Positions 8,151 to 17,707 of a stretch of DNA of 64,000 nucleotides are shown here, one piece after another. Every line of letters begins with the position of its first letter. Position 1 is the stretch's first letter. The DNA comes from an uncultured Kordiimonas sp. Its GTDB lineage: Bacteria > Pseudomonadota > Alphaproteobacteria > Sphingomonadales > Kordiimonadaceae. Position numbers and translations under genes: made by a program. The notes below the pieces were generated by a model. The model saw nothing but the letters and a program-made list of their open reading frames with translations, did not search any database and was not told the origin of the DNA. The DNA is taken from assembly GCA_947492375.1 (NCBI GenBank), contig CANLMI010000002.1:931529-995528 (forward strand), written 5' to 3'.

Positions 8151-9922
8151 GACGTTGACCCCTTATCATGTTGGGGTTCAGTTTTCGGTGGTATAGCTTG
8201 AGAATGAGAAGAAATATATGGCTCCAGTTTTCCTGCCCCCAGTACATACCGCCGATCCGCCATTGAAAGCATCGAAGGCCTGTATGTCACAAGAACGATA
8301 CCGGTATCATCTCTCAAGCTATGAACCAAGCCTTTCAAAAGAGTTTCCCCGCTATGATCGAGAGAAGCATTTGCTTCGTCAAACAGGATAAACTTAGGAT
8401 TAAGCGCCAATGCCCGCGCGATCACAATCCGCTGTGCAACACCACTGGGTAAGCTGTTCGCCGAGGCCTCACCGACCTGTGTGTCATACCCATCAGGCAT
8501 ACGCGCGAAAATAGCATCAAGCCCAAGTCTAGCGGCATATTCCAATGCAACATCAAGATGCTCACGCCCACGAAAGAACGTGAGGTTTTCAAGCACTGTT
8601 CCTTGCATCAAAATTGGTCGTTGCGGCAAATACGCGATCTGAGGCCTTACATAATCCATTGAAAATTCAGAGGCAGTTCGGTCATTAATTAATAACGAAC
8701 CACTTTCCAGTTTCAAACGCCCCATCAGACTGTGCAGTAAAGCAGTTTTTCCCGATCCGTTATCCCCTTGAATCCCAATAATCTCACCGCGCTTTACTGA
8801 TAAATTCAGATCCTCAAAAACAAACGGCATATCTTTATTAAAACGAAAGGCTGCATCTTTTAATTCTAGTGTATCAACCTCAACTTTCTCACCTGTAAAC
8901 GTATCTTCTAAAGGTAAAGCATCAACTTCTGATAATTTTTGTTCAGCGACCAATACAGATTGATACTGAGTCCATAAAGAAAGTGCACGCATAACAGGCT
9001 GCACTGTACGACCCGACAGCAACATACATGCCGCTAACCCACCAACAGAGAGAGAGAACAAACTATCTTCAGCAGCAATAACACCGTAAGCGCCAACAGC
9101 AACAACCGAAACAAGAGTTGCCTGAGAGAAAAAACCACCAACCGCTTGACTGACAGAGGCCAACATAGTGACTTTATGCCCACTCTCCACACTGCTCACC
9201 ATCAAACGCTCATATCGTCGTTGCATGAGGGCTTCCATTGCCAAGCCTTTTACAGTGTGAATACCCCCCAAGGTCTCAATTATAAAGTTATAACGCCTAT
9301 CATCCCAAACACTTCGGCCTTCCACCGCCTGCTTAAGGCCTTTGGCAAGCCACATACCCACGATGAAAGCCAAAACCAACATAATTATTGGTACAATTAC
9401 AATCACACCACCGATATAAAAAATCAGCCCGAGGAAAAGAAATACAAAAGGCAAATCCACCATCGCAAGCGAAGCTTGGCTTGCGTAAAAGTCCCTAATA
9501 TTTTCAATGCTGGCAATCCGATCCAAATGTATGCCAGCTGGTATAGATTCAACTTTTTCCAAATTACTTTTGAGTAATCTGTTTAATGCTTTCGTGCCTG
9601 CTTGATGTTCATACCTAGCCCCCGCCCATCCAGCCAGCCACGATCGGCCAACCTTCAAAACAGTCTCAAATATCAAAACAACAAAGAGGCCAGCCAATAA
9701 ATAAGAAAATGTATCCAATGCATTATTAGGGATAATACGGTCATAAACCTGTAAACTCAGCATGGGCAACCCGAGCGACAGAATATTGATGATAAATGAA
9801 CATACAAGAATATCTACACGTGCCAAAGGCATGTAATATTTCCAAAGATCAGAGATATTGCTACCAAATTGCCCCGATTCGGTATCTTCAGGCATAAAAC
9901 GAGCTTTTTTTTGCTTAAACAT
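8147..9922 (-). CDS. Type I secretion ABC transporter, second half-transporter
   Basis: ABC exporter of 591 residues without an N-terminal peptidase-like domain. Transmembrane helices fill about residues 35-320. The nucleotide-binding domain has Walker A QGDNGSGKTA, Q-loop YLPQR and Walker B FILFDEANASLD, but the signature reads LPSGV instead of LSGGQ and the H-loop His is Tyr (VTYRPS). Those losses suggest that one composite ATP site formed with the neighbouring 733-residue ABC protein is weak or inactive, as in heterodimeric exporters. First gene of the secretion run; divergent from the giant RTX gene, its likely substrate. Confidence 0.92.
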   Translation of the reverse strand: MFKQKKARFMPEDTESGQFGSNISDLWKYYMPLARVDILVCSFIINILSLGLPMLSLQVYDRIIPNNALDTFSYLLAGLFVVLIFETVLKVGRSWLAGWAGARYEHQAGTKALNRLLKSNLEKVESIPAGIHLDRIASIENIRDFYASQASLAMVDLPFVFLFLGLIFYIGGVIVIVPIIMLVLAFIVGMWLAKGLKQAVEGRSVWDDRRYNFIIETLGGIHTVKGLAMEALMQRRYERLMVSSVESGHKVTMLASVSQAVGGFFSQATLVSVVAVGAYGVIAAEDSLFSLSVGGLAACMLLSGRTVQPVMRALSLWTQYQSVLVAEQKLSEVDALPLEDTFTGEKVEVDTLELKDAAFRFNKDMPFVFEDLNLSVKRGEIIGIQGDNGSGKTALLHSLMGRLKLESGSLLINDRTASEFSMDYVRPQIAYLPQRPILMQGTVLENLTFFRGREHLDVALEYAARLGLDAIFARMPDGYDTQVGEASANSLPSGVAQRIVIARALALNPKFILFDEANASLDHSGETLLKGLVHSLRDDTGIVLVTYRPSMLSMADRRYVLGAGKLEPYISSHSQAIPPKTEPQHDKGSTS

Positions 9923-10274
9923 TAAAAGGCAACAACCCTGTCATCAAAAAAATCTGACACCTTATGATCAACATTTCACAATCGATACTCAAGAATTTTT
10001 AGTACAAAAATTACAAAAAATCATGATTCTTCAATACCTTTAAACCTATTTGAAGCATACTTATCACTATATGTCCAGCACCTATAATTTTCGTTAATTT
10101 CTATTAAAATTTTAGCTAACCTTTGCATTTTTTTTAACTCAATCTGATCAATAATAACTGTGAGCCAATTTAAACGAATTGGTTCTTGGTGAATTGGTTG
10201 TTCAGGCGGGTCGACAATTAATTCAAACACACAACTGATGAGTTTGCACCAATTAGAACGCAAGGAATGATATT
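9923..10274. promoter_or_regulatory. Divergent intergenic region with AATTGG/CCAATT sites
   Basis: This 352-bp AT-rich gap separates the minus-strand secretion run from the plus-strand RTX gene and must hold both promoters. No confident -35/-10 pair was picked. It carries a cluster of a short motif: CCAATT at 10165-10170, AATTGG at 10177-10182 (forming an inverted repeat with the first), a second GAATTGGTT at 10191-10199, and CCAATT again at 10249-10254. GAATTGGTT at 10176 and 10191 are 15 bp apart. These could be operator half-sites. The RTX ribosome-binding site AAGGA lies at 10262-10266. Confidence 0.45.
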
Positions 10275-13200
10275 GTGACCGACAAAGAAACAACACGCGA
10301 GACACAAAATACCGATCAAGCGCATGATGAGTTAGCGCTGTCGCGAGTTGACAATAATCAAAGCGAAAAAGCAAAGCTCGCAAGCAATATCGAGTTAGAG
10401 GGTTCCGATAACCTTACGGCACCCAACCTGCATACAGGTTCAACAACCTCTGGTGACGATTTTCAAACAACCGACTTAAACACCAACACACCATTTATTT
10501 CAGAAGATGCTGGCACAAATGCAAATGCTGATAATCATAACGCTAATAATCATGACAACGACACAGTTAATACAAGCACCCCTATTCAATCAACATCAGG
10601 CCCTACATCAACTCTACCAATTAATGACAGCGACCAAGGCTCAAATACTATAAATGCCGTAAATATCGACCTATCTGCAGATACTCAGGTCGTTTTGCCA
10701 GAAACAAACCCAGTCGACACAACCGAGGAAAATGCTTCAGATATCATTACGGGTGATGATATCCTCCGATCAGGCTTAACTGAAACCAATAATGAAACCA
10801 GTGAGCCACAGCCAGAAACAGAAACAACTGATCCAGCGCCAGAGGCCGAGACAACTGACCCAGAGCCAGAGGCAGAAACTACTGACCCAGCGCCAGAGGC
10901 CGAAACAACAGACCCAGCGCCAGAGGCAGAAACTACTGATCCAGAGCCAGAGGCGGAAACTACTGACCCAGCGCCTGAGGCCGAGACAACTGATCCAGCG
11001 CCAGAGGCCGAGACAACTGACCCAGAGCCAGAGGCCGAGACAACTGACCCAGAGCCAGAGGCCGAGACAACTGACCCAGAGCCAGAGGCAGAAACTACTG
11101 ATCCAGCGCCAGAGGCGGAAACTACTGATCCAGCGCCAGAGGCGGAAACTACTGACCCAGCGCCTGAGGCAGAAACTACAGACCCAGAGCCTGAGGCGGA
11201 GACAACTGACCCAGAGCCTGAGGCGGAGACAACTGACCCAGAGCCTGAGGCGGAGACAACTGACCCAGAGCCTGAGGCGGAAACTACTGACCCAGAGCCT
11301 GAGGCGGAAACAACTGACCCAGAGCCCGAGGCGGAAACAACTGACCCAGAGCCCGAGGCGGAAACAACTGACCCAGAGCCCGAGGCGGAAACAACTGACC
11401 CAGAGCCCGAGGCACAGACTGATGATACATTAAACGTTAATATTTACGGCACAGGCCTAGATGGTAATGTTGTTAGTTTGAAGCACACGAAAAACGGTGT
11501 AGGTGTTGACACAGATGGTGATAGACTTAATCAGGTAGAATTTGATCCAACAACTGGTAACAGCGAAACTGTAGTCGTCGAACTAGACCGACTTGCAGAA
11601 GGCGTATCGTTTGAAGTAAGCAGGCTTTTTGAAGATGAAGGCCTAAATGGGTTCGATAATACTGACGAAACAGGCCAGTACACCCTAATAAGAGACGGTG
11701 AAGTTGTCGGTAGTGGTCAGTTTTCGGCAAATACTGGCAATAGTGGTGGGCGCTTCGGCGGTCAATCGAATGGTTCATACTCAATTCAATCTGAGGAAGC
11801 ATTCGACAAAGTTGTATTCTCTGCCGTTGACTATACAAACGGGGCAGACTCTACAACAGAAGACACAAACAATGACGGCCTTGCCGATGATGGTTCATTT
11901 GACCATAAGGATGAAAATGGCAACGACGTTACAGTGCATGAAGGCCGGACAGAAAGTTCTGACTTTTTGATAAAAAGCGTTTCCTTTGATCTAGTTGACG
12001 AAAGTAATAGCGAAATTAACGATGCTCTAAGCGGCAATGTATTAGATTTAGATGATACATCAGCCGATTCTACAATCGGCGACGATTTTAATGCTATTCC
12101 TGAAAATACCAATTCAGAACAGCCAGAAGGTGATAATGTCGTAGAAACTACTGAAAATAACGACAGTGAAATACCAACAGCGACAGCCGATAGATCAAGT
12201 GACTCTGAAACAACTGATCCTGCTCCAGAGGCGGAAACTACTGACCCAGCGCCTGAAGCTGAGACAACTGATCCAGCGCCTGAAGCCGAAACAACTGATC
12301 CAGCGCCTGAGGCCGAAACAACAGACCCAGCGCCTGAGGCCGAAACAACTGATCCTGCTCCAGAGGCGGAAACATCTGACCCAGAGCCTGAGGCAGAGGC
12401 AACTGCCCCAGAGCCAGAGGCGGAGACAACTGACCCAGCGCCAGAGGCGGAGACAACTGACCCAGCGCCAGAGGCAGAAACATCTGACCCAGCGCCAGAG
12501 GCGGAAACATCTGATCCAGCGCCAGAGGCGGAAACATCTGATCCAGCGCCAGAGGCGGAAACTACTGACCCAGCGCCAGAGGCAGAAACAACTGACCCAG
12601 CGCCAGAGGCAGAAACTACTGACCCAGCGCCAGAGGCAGAAACAACTGACCCAGCGCCAGAGGCAGAAACTACTGACCCAGCGCCAGAGGCAGAAACAAC
12701 TGACCCAGCGCCAGAGGCAGAAACAACTGACCCAGCGCCAGAGGCAGAAACAACTGATCCAGAGCCAGAGGCGGAAGCAACTGATCCAGAGCCTGAGGCG
12801 GAAGCAACTGATCCAGAGCCAGAGGCGGAAGCAACTGATCCAGAGCCAGAGGCGGAAACTACTGATCCAGCGCCAGAGGCGGAGACAACTGATCCAGAGC
12901 CAGAGGCGGAGACAACTGATCCAGCGCCAGAGGCGGAAACTACTGATCCAGAGCCAGAGGCGGAAACTACTGATCCAGCGCCTGAGGCGGAGACAACTGA
13001 TCCAGAGCCTGAGGCGGAGACAACTGATCCAGAGCCTGAGGCAGAAACAACTGATCCAGCGCCTGAGGCGGAGACAACTGATCCAGAGCCTGAGGCAGAA
13101 ACAACTGATCCAGCGCCTGAGGCAGAAACATCTGACCCAGCGCCTGAGGCGGAGACAACTAATTCTGAAACCGAAGAAGAAACGGTAAGCGCAACAGCCG

Positions 13201-14567
13201 CTATTTCGACTGAAGATAGCGATACAGAAGAAGAAAATGGCGAAACTACGGAACCCAAAACACTCTATGAAGAAGACTTCAATGATGGCAATTCTGATTT
13301 AACCGCAACCGAAGGTGAAAATGTTAACACAGATAGTCATGGAGTAACTGACGGGGCATATACATTCGATGGTACAACAAATCAGAGTGCACCTGACGGA
13401 GCCGTTACATTAACCAGTAGCGAAATTGACATTAGTGGTGAAACAGACCTGGCACTTAGTATTGATATCAGCGCTAGTGGTGGCCTGGAAGCTGGCGGCA
13501 GCGTAGCAGATTATGTGAATGTTTATGTAACTATAGACGGCAATCAACAACAGGTTGTTGATATAGACGGTTCACCAAATACTGACGGCTCCGTATCTGT
13601 TCAAGTTACAGGCCTTCCAGAAGGTGACGTCGCTGTAATTCAAGTAGAAGCAAAAACAACACTTTCAGGTGAGTCTTACACTGTCGATAACATCAAGTTG
13701 GAAAGTGGTATTGAAAGCACGTCAGAAACTGAAGGGTTACAATCATTTTCTGGTTATAATGGCGGCGAAGGCGATGACACTATCGTTGGGAGTGGCCACG
13801 GTGAAGAAATCAATAGTATGGCTGGTAACGATGTTGTATCTGCCGGAGGCGGTGATGACACGGTTGATGCTGGTGACGGTAATGACAAAGTAAACTCAGG
13901 TAGCGGCAACGATAGTGTTACGGCTGGTTCCGGGAATGATTATGTAAATAGTAGCTCAGGCAACGATACCGTTGATGCAGGGGATGGCGATGATACTATT
14001 GATGCAGGTTCCGGCAATGACAGCGTATCCGCTGGTGCCGGCAATGACCGTGTTAATGCAAGCTGGGGTAATGATACCGTTGATGCAGGGGACGGTGATG
14101 ACACTGTTTACGCTGGTACTGGCCATGATAGTGTTTCGGCCGGCGACGGGGATGACCTTGTAAGCGCAAGTTATGGTAACGACACTGTTGATGGCGGTGA
14201 TGGCAACGATACACTTATTGGTGGCAGCGGCGATGACGTGGTTGACGGCGGAGACGGTGATGACCGCATCCACGGCGGTAGCGGTGATGATACCCTCTCC
14301 GGAGGTGACGGCAATGACCTGTTCACATTTACCTCAGGCAGTGGCAATGACGTAGTTGATGGCGGCGCTGGCTGGACTGATAATATCGATGTTTCCTACC
14401 GTACTCACGGCTCCACTGATAGCTGGACTATTAGTCTTGATGACGGGTCTGAAATTGTTAGTCAGAACGACAATTACCTTGACCTGACACAAGATGCCTC
14501 AGGCACCATCGATTTTGATGATGGTAGTTCGATTGATTTTGAAGGTATTGAAAAAATAACTTGGTAG
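10275..14567 (+). CDS. Giant repeat-rich RTX protein, probable type I secretion substrate
   Basis: A 1430-residue, strongly acidic protein in which no cysteine was seen; GTG start with AAGGA 8 bp upstream. Order: a disordered Thr/Asn/Asp-rich N-terminus (1-182); 22 copies of the 9-residue unit ETTDP[A/E]PEA (183-380); a beta-rich domain (about 381-644); 35 more copies of the unit (645-959); a jelly-roll-like domain (about 995-1155, YEEDFNDGNSDL to YTVDNIKLE); about 20 calcium-binding RTX nonapeptides (GGDGNDTL type, about 1163-1351); and a C-terminal tail rich in Asp and aromatic residues, as in uncleaved type I secretion signals. It has no N-terminal signal peptide. Divergent to the ABC/HlyD genes. 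Probably a cell-surface or released adhesin-like protein; no enzyme domain was recognised. Confidence 0.9.
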   Translation: MTDKETTRETQNTDQAHDELALSRVDNNQSEKAKLASNIELEGSDNLTAPNLHTGSTTSGDDFQTTDLNTNTPFISEDAGTNANADNHNANNHDNDTVNTSTPIQSTSGPTSTLPINDSDQGSNTINAVNIDLSADTQVVLPETNPVDTTEENASDIITGDDILRSGLTETNNETSEPQPETETTDPAPEAETTDPEPEAETTDPAPEAETTDPAPEAETTDPEPEAETTDPAPEAETTDPAPEAETTDPEPEAETTDPEPEAETTDPEPEAETTDPAPEAETTDPAPEAETTDPAPEAETTDPEPEAETTDPEPEAETTDPEPEAETTDPEPEAETTDPEPEAETTDPEPEAETTDPEPEAETTDPEPEAETTDPEPEAQTDDTLNVNIYGTGLDGNVVSLKHTKNGVGVDTDGDRLNQVEFDPTTGNSETVVVELDRLAEGVSFEVSRLFEDEGLNGFDNTDETGQYTLIRDGEVVGSGQFSANTGNSGGRFGGQSNGSYSIQSEEAFDKVVFSAVDYTNGADSTTEDTNNDGLADDGSFDHKDENGNDVTVHEGRTESSDFLIKSVSFDLVDESNSEINDALSGNVLDLDDTSADSTIGDDFNAIPENTNSEQPEGDNVVETTENNDSEIPTATADRSSDSETTDPAPEAETTDPAPEAETTDPAPEAETTDPAPEAETTDPAPEAETTDPAPEAETSDPEPEAEATAPEPEAETTDPAPEAETTDPAPEAETSDPAPEAETSDPAPEAETSDPAPEAETTDPAPEAETTDPAPEAETTDPAPEAETTDPAPEAETTDPAPEAETTDPAPEAETTDPAPEAETTDPEPEAEATDPEPEAEATDPEPEAEATDPEPEAETTDPAPEAETTDPEPEAETTDPAPEAETTDPEPEAETTDPAPEAETTDPEPEAETTDPEPEAETTDPAPEAETTDPEPEAETTDPAPEAETSDPAPEAETTNSETEEETVSATAAISTEDSDTEEENGETTEPKTLYEEDFNDGNSDLTATEGENVNTDSHGVTDGAYTFDGTTNQSAPDGAVTLTSSEIDISGETDLALSIDISASGGLEAGGSVADYVNVYVTIDGNQQQVVDIDGSPNTDGSVSVQVTGLPEGDVAVIQVEAKTTLSGESYTVDNIKLESGIESTSETEGLQSFSGYNGGEGDDTIVGSGHGEEINSMAGNDVVSAGGGDDTVDAGDGNDKVNSGSGNDSVTAGSGNDYVNSSSGNDTVDAGDGDDTIDAGSGNDSVSAGAGNDRVNASWGNDTVDAGDGDDTVYAGTGHDSVSAGDGDDLVSASYGNDTVDGGDGNDTLIGGSGDDVVDGGDGDDRIHGGSGDDTLSGGDGNDLFTFTSGSGNDVVDGGAGWTDNIDVSYRTHGSTDSWTISLDDGSEIVSQNDNYLDLTQDASGTIDFDDGSSIDFEGIEKITW
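10821..11414 (+). repeat. 27-bp tandem repeat block 1 (22 copies)
   Basis: Twenty-two back-to-back copies of a 27-bp unit coding for ETTDPAPEA or ETTDPEPEA inside the RTX gene. Variation is mainly GCG/GAG at the sixth codon and synonymous third-position changes. The last nine copies are all the E form and nearly identical, a sign of recent local expansion. The unit length is a multiple of three, so copy-number change keeps the reading frame. Confidence 0.97.
12207..13151 (+). repeat. 27-bp tandem repeat block 2 (35 copies)
   Basis: Thirty-five copies of the same 27-bp unit as block 1, with a few Ser (ETSDP) and Ala (EATDP, EATAP) variants. Block 2 lies in direct orientation to block 1, and the two flank a unique 792-bp stretch (11415-12206) coding for a folded domain. 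Because unit length is 27, all other frames also stay open, producing long spurious reading frames on both strands. Confidence 0.97.
13761..14328 (+). repeat. RTX nonapeptide-coding repeats
   Basis: About twenty consecutive nine-residue units of the GGxGxDxux type (for example GGDGNDTLI, AGDGDDTVY) forming calcium-binding parallel beta-roll. Early units have SG or AG in place of GG; the last four to five are canonical. In RTX proteins such rolls fold when they meet extracellular calcium after type I export. Confidence 0.95.
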
Positions 14568-14590
14568 ACTTCCTATCCACCAAGCTGCCG

Positions 14591-14627
14591 AAAGCTGATC
14601 TGGTACAAAGTGTCAGGTCAGCTTTTT
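14591..14627 (+). terminator. Rho-independent terminator after the RTX gene
   Basis: An 11-bp stem (AAAGCTGATCT with AGGTCAGCTTT, one G-T pair) and 13-nt loop, followed by a run of five T. It ends the RTX transcript 24 bp after the stop and overlaps the 3' end of the convergent hydrolase gene. Confidence 0.75.
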
Positions 14628-15401
14628 GGTAAGTAATTGCACAATATTCATTAATCGCTCCAGATCTTGATCCGTCGATAGTCGGTGATCACCGCCAGGT
14701 ACCAATGTGATATCAACATCACTGCCTGTTATCTTATCTGCAATAGTCAAGGCCGTCTGCCAGGGAACGTCTGCGTCTGCCAGACCCTGAATTAGCCGGA
14801 CAGGAATATCCAAATGAATAGGGCCGTGCGCAACACGGTTTTGCCAGCCATCATCGATCAGAGCTTTAATAATTGTGTATGGTTCATCACCATACTCTGT
14901 AGGAATTTTCACGAAACCATTGCTCAAAATGGCGCGCCTTTGATCCTCGGAAAATTCCTCATGCCACATCCGAACAGTAAAATCAGGTGCCGCAGCAATG
15001 CCAACAAGTGCGGTAACTCTGGCCCTGCGCACCTTTGCTGCCAACAAAGAAATCCAGCCCCCCATCGACGAGCCAACTAATATTTGCGGGCCCTTTGCCA
15101 AATGGTCAATCACCGCCAGTGCATCCTTAAGCCACAAGCCAATTGTTCCGTCTTCAAACTTACCTGATGATTGACCGTGGCCTGCGTAATCAAATCGAAT
15201 AAAGGAACGATTTTCGCGAAGACACATCGCCTCCAGAGCCAGCGCTTTCGACCCCTCCATATCACTCATAAAACCACCAAGGAAAACTACCCCTGGCGCC
15301 TGGCCGCAACCAACAGGAGTTTTATGATAAGCAATTCGTGTTCCATGATCAGTTTCTAAATACTGGGGTTCTAAATACTGGGGTTTCTGCATTTCCATCA
15401 T
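14613..15401 (-). CDS. Alpha/beta hydrolase (ABHD10-like esterase)
   Basis: Predicted serine hydrolase of 262 residues. The nucleophile elbow is GSSMGG, an Asp follows in QGLADADVPW, and the catalytic His is in GGDHRLS near the C-terminus. The pattern VFLGGFMSDMEGSKA ... DYAGHGQSSGKF resembles the ABHD10 group of acyl thioesterases/esterases found in alphaproteobacteria and mitochondria. The N-terminus contains a perfect 15-bp tandem duplication (QYLEP twice). Convergent with the RTX gene and sharing its terminator; a functional link is not indicated. Confidence 0.85.
   Translation of the reverse strand: MMEMQKPQYLEPQYLETDHGTRIAYHKTPVGCGQAPGVVFLGGFMSDMEGSKALALEAMCLRENRSFIRFDYAGHGQSSGKFEDGTIGLWLKDALAVIDHLAKGPQILVGSSMGGWISLLAAKVRRARVTALVGIAAAPDFTVRMWHEEFSEDQRRAILSNGFVKIPTEYGDEPYTIIKALIDDGWQNRVAHGPIHLDIPVRLIQGLADADVPWQTALTIADKITGSDVDITLVPGGDHRLSTDQDLERLMNIVQLLTKKLT
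15354..15383 (-). repeat. 15-bp perfect tandem duplication in hydrolase N-terminus
   Basis: Two adjacent identical 15-bp copies add five residues (QYLEP) in frame near the start of the hydrolase gene. The perfect identity suggests a recent slippage event. Confidence 0.9.
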
Positions 15402-15570
15402 CCATTCACAGGCCTTTTCGAGTAATCATGGCTTTGATGCCACAATCCAGTGCGTAAGTAATCAGAATTTATGCCTTTTTGCAGCAATTTACCGCGCGTC
15501 CCTTGACTCCAACCTCGCAGACAGTTAACCCGCTTCTATCTATGTTTTATTGTTAACAGGAAGCTATATC

Positions 15571-17571
15571 ATGAGCGATACTAAAGTGGAAAATGCCCCG
15601 GTCAACCTGCGCCTGCCAGATGGTAGCGTTCGCACGTTTGATGGACCGGTGACGGGCACCACGCTCGCCATGGATATTGGCCCTGGTCTTGCCAAAGCAG
15701 CACTTGCGATCACTGTTGACGGCGACATGTGGGATTTATCACGCCCGATTGAAGCGGATGCTGACGTATCTATCATTACTAAACGTGATGAAGGTGGCCT
15801 TGAATTAATGCGCCACGACGCTGCCCATATTATGGCCGAAGCTGTGCAGGAATTGTTCCCTGGCACACAAGTAACCATTGGCCCCGTTATCGAAGACGGT
15901 TTCTTTTATGATTTCGCACGCGACAAACCTTTTTCAGAAGACGATCTGGAAGTGATTGAAAAACGCATGCACGAGATTGTTGCCCGTGATGAGGAAATCA
16001 TTCGCGAAGTTTGGGACCGCGATGAAGCGATCAAGCATTTCAAATCTATCGGTGAAGAATACAAAGCAGAAATCATTTCTGACTTGCCAACCGGTGAAAC
16101 AATTACCGTCTACCGCCAAGGTGAATGGATGGACCTTTGCCGTGGCCCACACCTACCTTCAACAGGCAAACTTGGCGAAGCGTTCAAACTGATGAAAGTC
16201 GCGGGCGCTTATTGGCGCGGCGATAGCAAAAACGAAATGCTCACACGCATTTACGGCACATGCTGGCGCGATAAAAAAGAGTTGAAGGGATATCTTCACC
16301 GACTTGAAGAAGCAGAAAAACGCGATCACCGCAAGCTTGGCCGCGAGATGGACCTGTTCCACCTACAGGAAGAAGCGCAAGGCTCTGTTTTCTGGCACCC
16401 ACAAGGCTATAAAGTTTGGCTTCAGTTAGAAGCTTATATCCGTAACCGTTTGAACGGTGCCGGATATAACGAGATTAAAACACCACAGCTTTTAGACAGT
16501 AAGTTTTGGGAACAATCAGGGCACTGGTCCAAATTCAGGGAAAACATGTTTGTCGTCCCGGACGAGGTTCCTTCAACAGAAGAAGATGCACCAATCATTC
16601 CGGCAGACGCAAAATTGATGGCATTGAAACCAATGAATTGCCCTGCGCATGTTCAGGTTTTCAAGCAAGGCATCAAAAGTTACCGTGACCTGCCCATCCG
16701 CTTTGCGGAGTTTGGTTGTTGCCACCGGAACGAAGCACATGGTGCGCTTCACGGCCTGATGCGTGTTCGCCAAATGACGCAGGATGACGCTCATATCTTC
16801 TGCCGTGAAGACCAGATTACAGAAGAAAGCGTTGCTTTCTGCGCACTTTTATCATCAGTTTACCGTGACTTGGGCTTCCCTGAGTTTAAAGTTCTACTTG
16901 CCACACGCCCAGAGATGCGTGCAGGCGACGACGATGTTTGGGACCGCGCTGAACAAGGCCTTGAAAAAGCACTTAATCAAGCTGGCATTGACTTTGATTA
17001 TGCGCCGGGCGAAGGGGCTTTTTACGGGCCCAAGCTTGAGTTCCACCTGTCTGATGCCATTGGCCGGACATGGCAATGTGGCACACTTCAGCTCGATTTC
17101 GTGCTACCTGAACGCCTGGACGCACATTATATCGGCGAAGACGGCGCCAAGCACCGCCCAGTTATGTTGCACCGTGCAATCCTTGGAACATTGGAACGCT
17201 TTCTCGGTATCATGATCGAGCATTATGCGGGGCGCCTGCCGCTTTGGCTCGCGCCGACACAGGCAGTTGTTGCAACAATTACAACAAGCACTGAAGAGTA
17301 TGCACAGGCTGTTGTTGAAAAACTTGAAGCCGCTGGTCTTCGTGCAAAACTGGATAGCCGCAACGAGAAAATCAACTATAAGGTTCGTGAGCATAGCCAT
17401 GCGAAAGTGCCAGCTATACTAGTTGTTGGCCAAAAAGAAGCGGACGAAAATAAAGTTAGTATTCGCCGTATTGGTAGCAAAGATCAAACCGTTATGGATC
17501 TTGATGAAGCGATTAAATCACTCGCACTTGAAGGTAAAATGCCTGACGGTAGTGCGGCTGATAACGAATAG
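15571..17571 (+). CDS. thrS: Threonine-tRNA ligase
   Basis: Charges tRNA-Thr. 666 residues from ATG at 15571, which follows an ACAGGA ribosome-binding site; an in-frame TTG 21 bp upstream is less likely. Domains in order: TGS (about 5-62), second additional/editing domain with the [11 protein letters not shown] motif, class II catalytic core ([18 protein letters not shown] with [15 protein letters not shown], and late [10 protein letters not shown]), and an anticodon-binding C-terminal domain (about 560-650). infC follows 133 bp downstream, the usual thrS-infC order. Confidence 0.98.
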   Translation: MSDTKVENAPVNLRLPDGSVRTFDGPVTGTTLAMDIGPGLAKAALAITVDGDMWDLSRPIEADADVSIITKRDEGGLELMRHDAAHIMAEAVQELFPGTQVTIGPVIEDGFFYDFARDKPFSEDDLEVIEKRMHEIVARDEEIIREVWDRDEAIKHFKSIGEEYKAEIISDLPTGETITVYRQGEWMDLCRGPHLPSTGKLGEAFKLMKVAGAYWRGDSKNEMLTRIYGTCWRDKKELKGYLHRLEEAEKRDHRKLGREMDLFHLQEEAQGSVFWHPQGYKVWLQLEAYIRNRLNGAGYNEIKTPQLLDSKFWEQSGHWSKFRENMFVVPDEVPSTEEDAPIIPADAKLMALKPMNCPAHVQVFKQGIKSYRDLPIRFAEFGCCHRNEAHGALHGLMRVRQMTQDDAHIFCREDQITEESVAFCALLSSVYRDLGFPEFKVLLATRPEMRAGDDDVWDRAEQGLEKALNQAGIDFDYAPGEGAFYGPKLEFHLSDAIGRTWQCGTLQLDFVLPERLDAHYIGEDGAKHRPVMLHRAILGTLERFLGIMIEHYAGRLPLWLAPTQAVVATITTSTEEYAQAVVEKLEAAGLRAKLDSRNEKINYKVREHSHAKVPAILVVGQKEADENKVSIRRIGSKDQTVMDLDEAIKSLALEGKMPDGSAADNE

Positions 17572-17579
17572 ATGACTAA

Positions 17580-17624
17580 TATAGCGTCAAAAAGCCCTCG
17601 CCAGCAGGGCTTTAAGGCGCTATA
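17580..17624 (+). promoter_or_regulatory. Two-tier hairpin between thrS and infC
   Basis: An outer inverted repeat TATAGCG/CGCTATA encloses an inner stem AAAGCCCT/AGGGCTTT with a 7-nt loop. No T-run follows, so a simple intrinsic terminator is not certain. It could partly terminate thrS transcripts, or be a processing or control element ahead of infC. Confidence 0.5.
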
Positions 17625-17692
17625 CTAAAGCTATTAATGGTTTTTGAAGAATAAGCTGATAAAACCACGCCATAATATGTTTAACAAACAAT

Positions 17693-17707
17693 AGGAGACC
17701 GAACATA
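17693..17707 (+). promoter_or_regulatory. infC ribosome-binding site with ATA start codon
   Basis: AGGAG at 17693-17697 is followed after 7 nt by ATA at 17705-17707, in frame with IF-3. No in-frame ATG, GTG or TTG fits this ribosome-binding site. A rare start codon at infC is the classical autoregulation device, since IF-3 itself discriminates against such starts. Confidence 0.8.

Noticed and set aside
10021-10383. Minus-strand open frame of 120 codons in the secretion/RTX intergenic region
   Set aside because: It overlaps the RTX start, has no clear ribosome-binding site and no family pattern; the region is better explained as a divergent promoter.
12166-13188. Plus-strand open frame rich in Gln, Arg and Leu inside the RTX repeats
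   Set aside because: Same artefact in another frame; composition is only the shifted repeat.
11831-13258. Long antisense open frame of about 475 codons with a Val-Ser-Ala-Ser-Gly repeat
   Set aside because: It is a by-product of the 27-bp repeat in the RTX gene; the unit length is a multiple of three, so every frame stays open. No ribosome-binding site or folded sequence.
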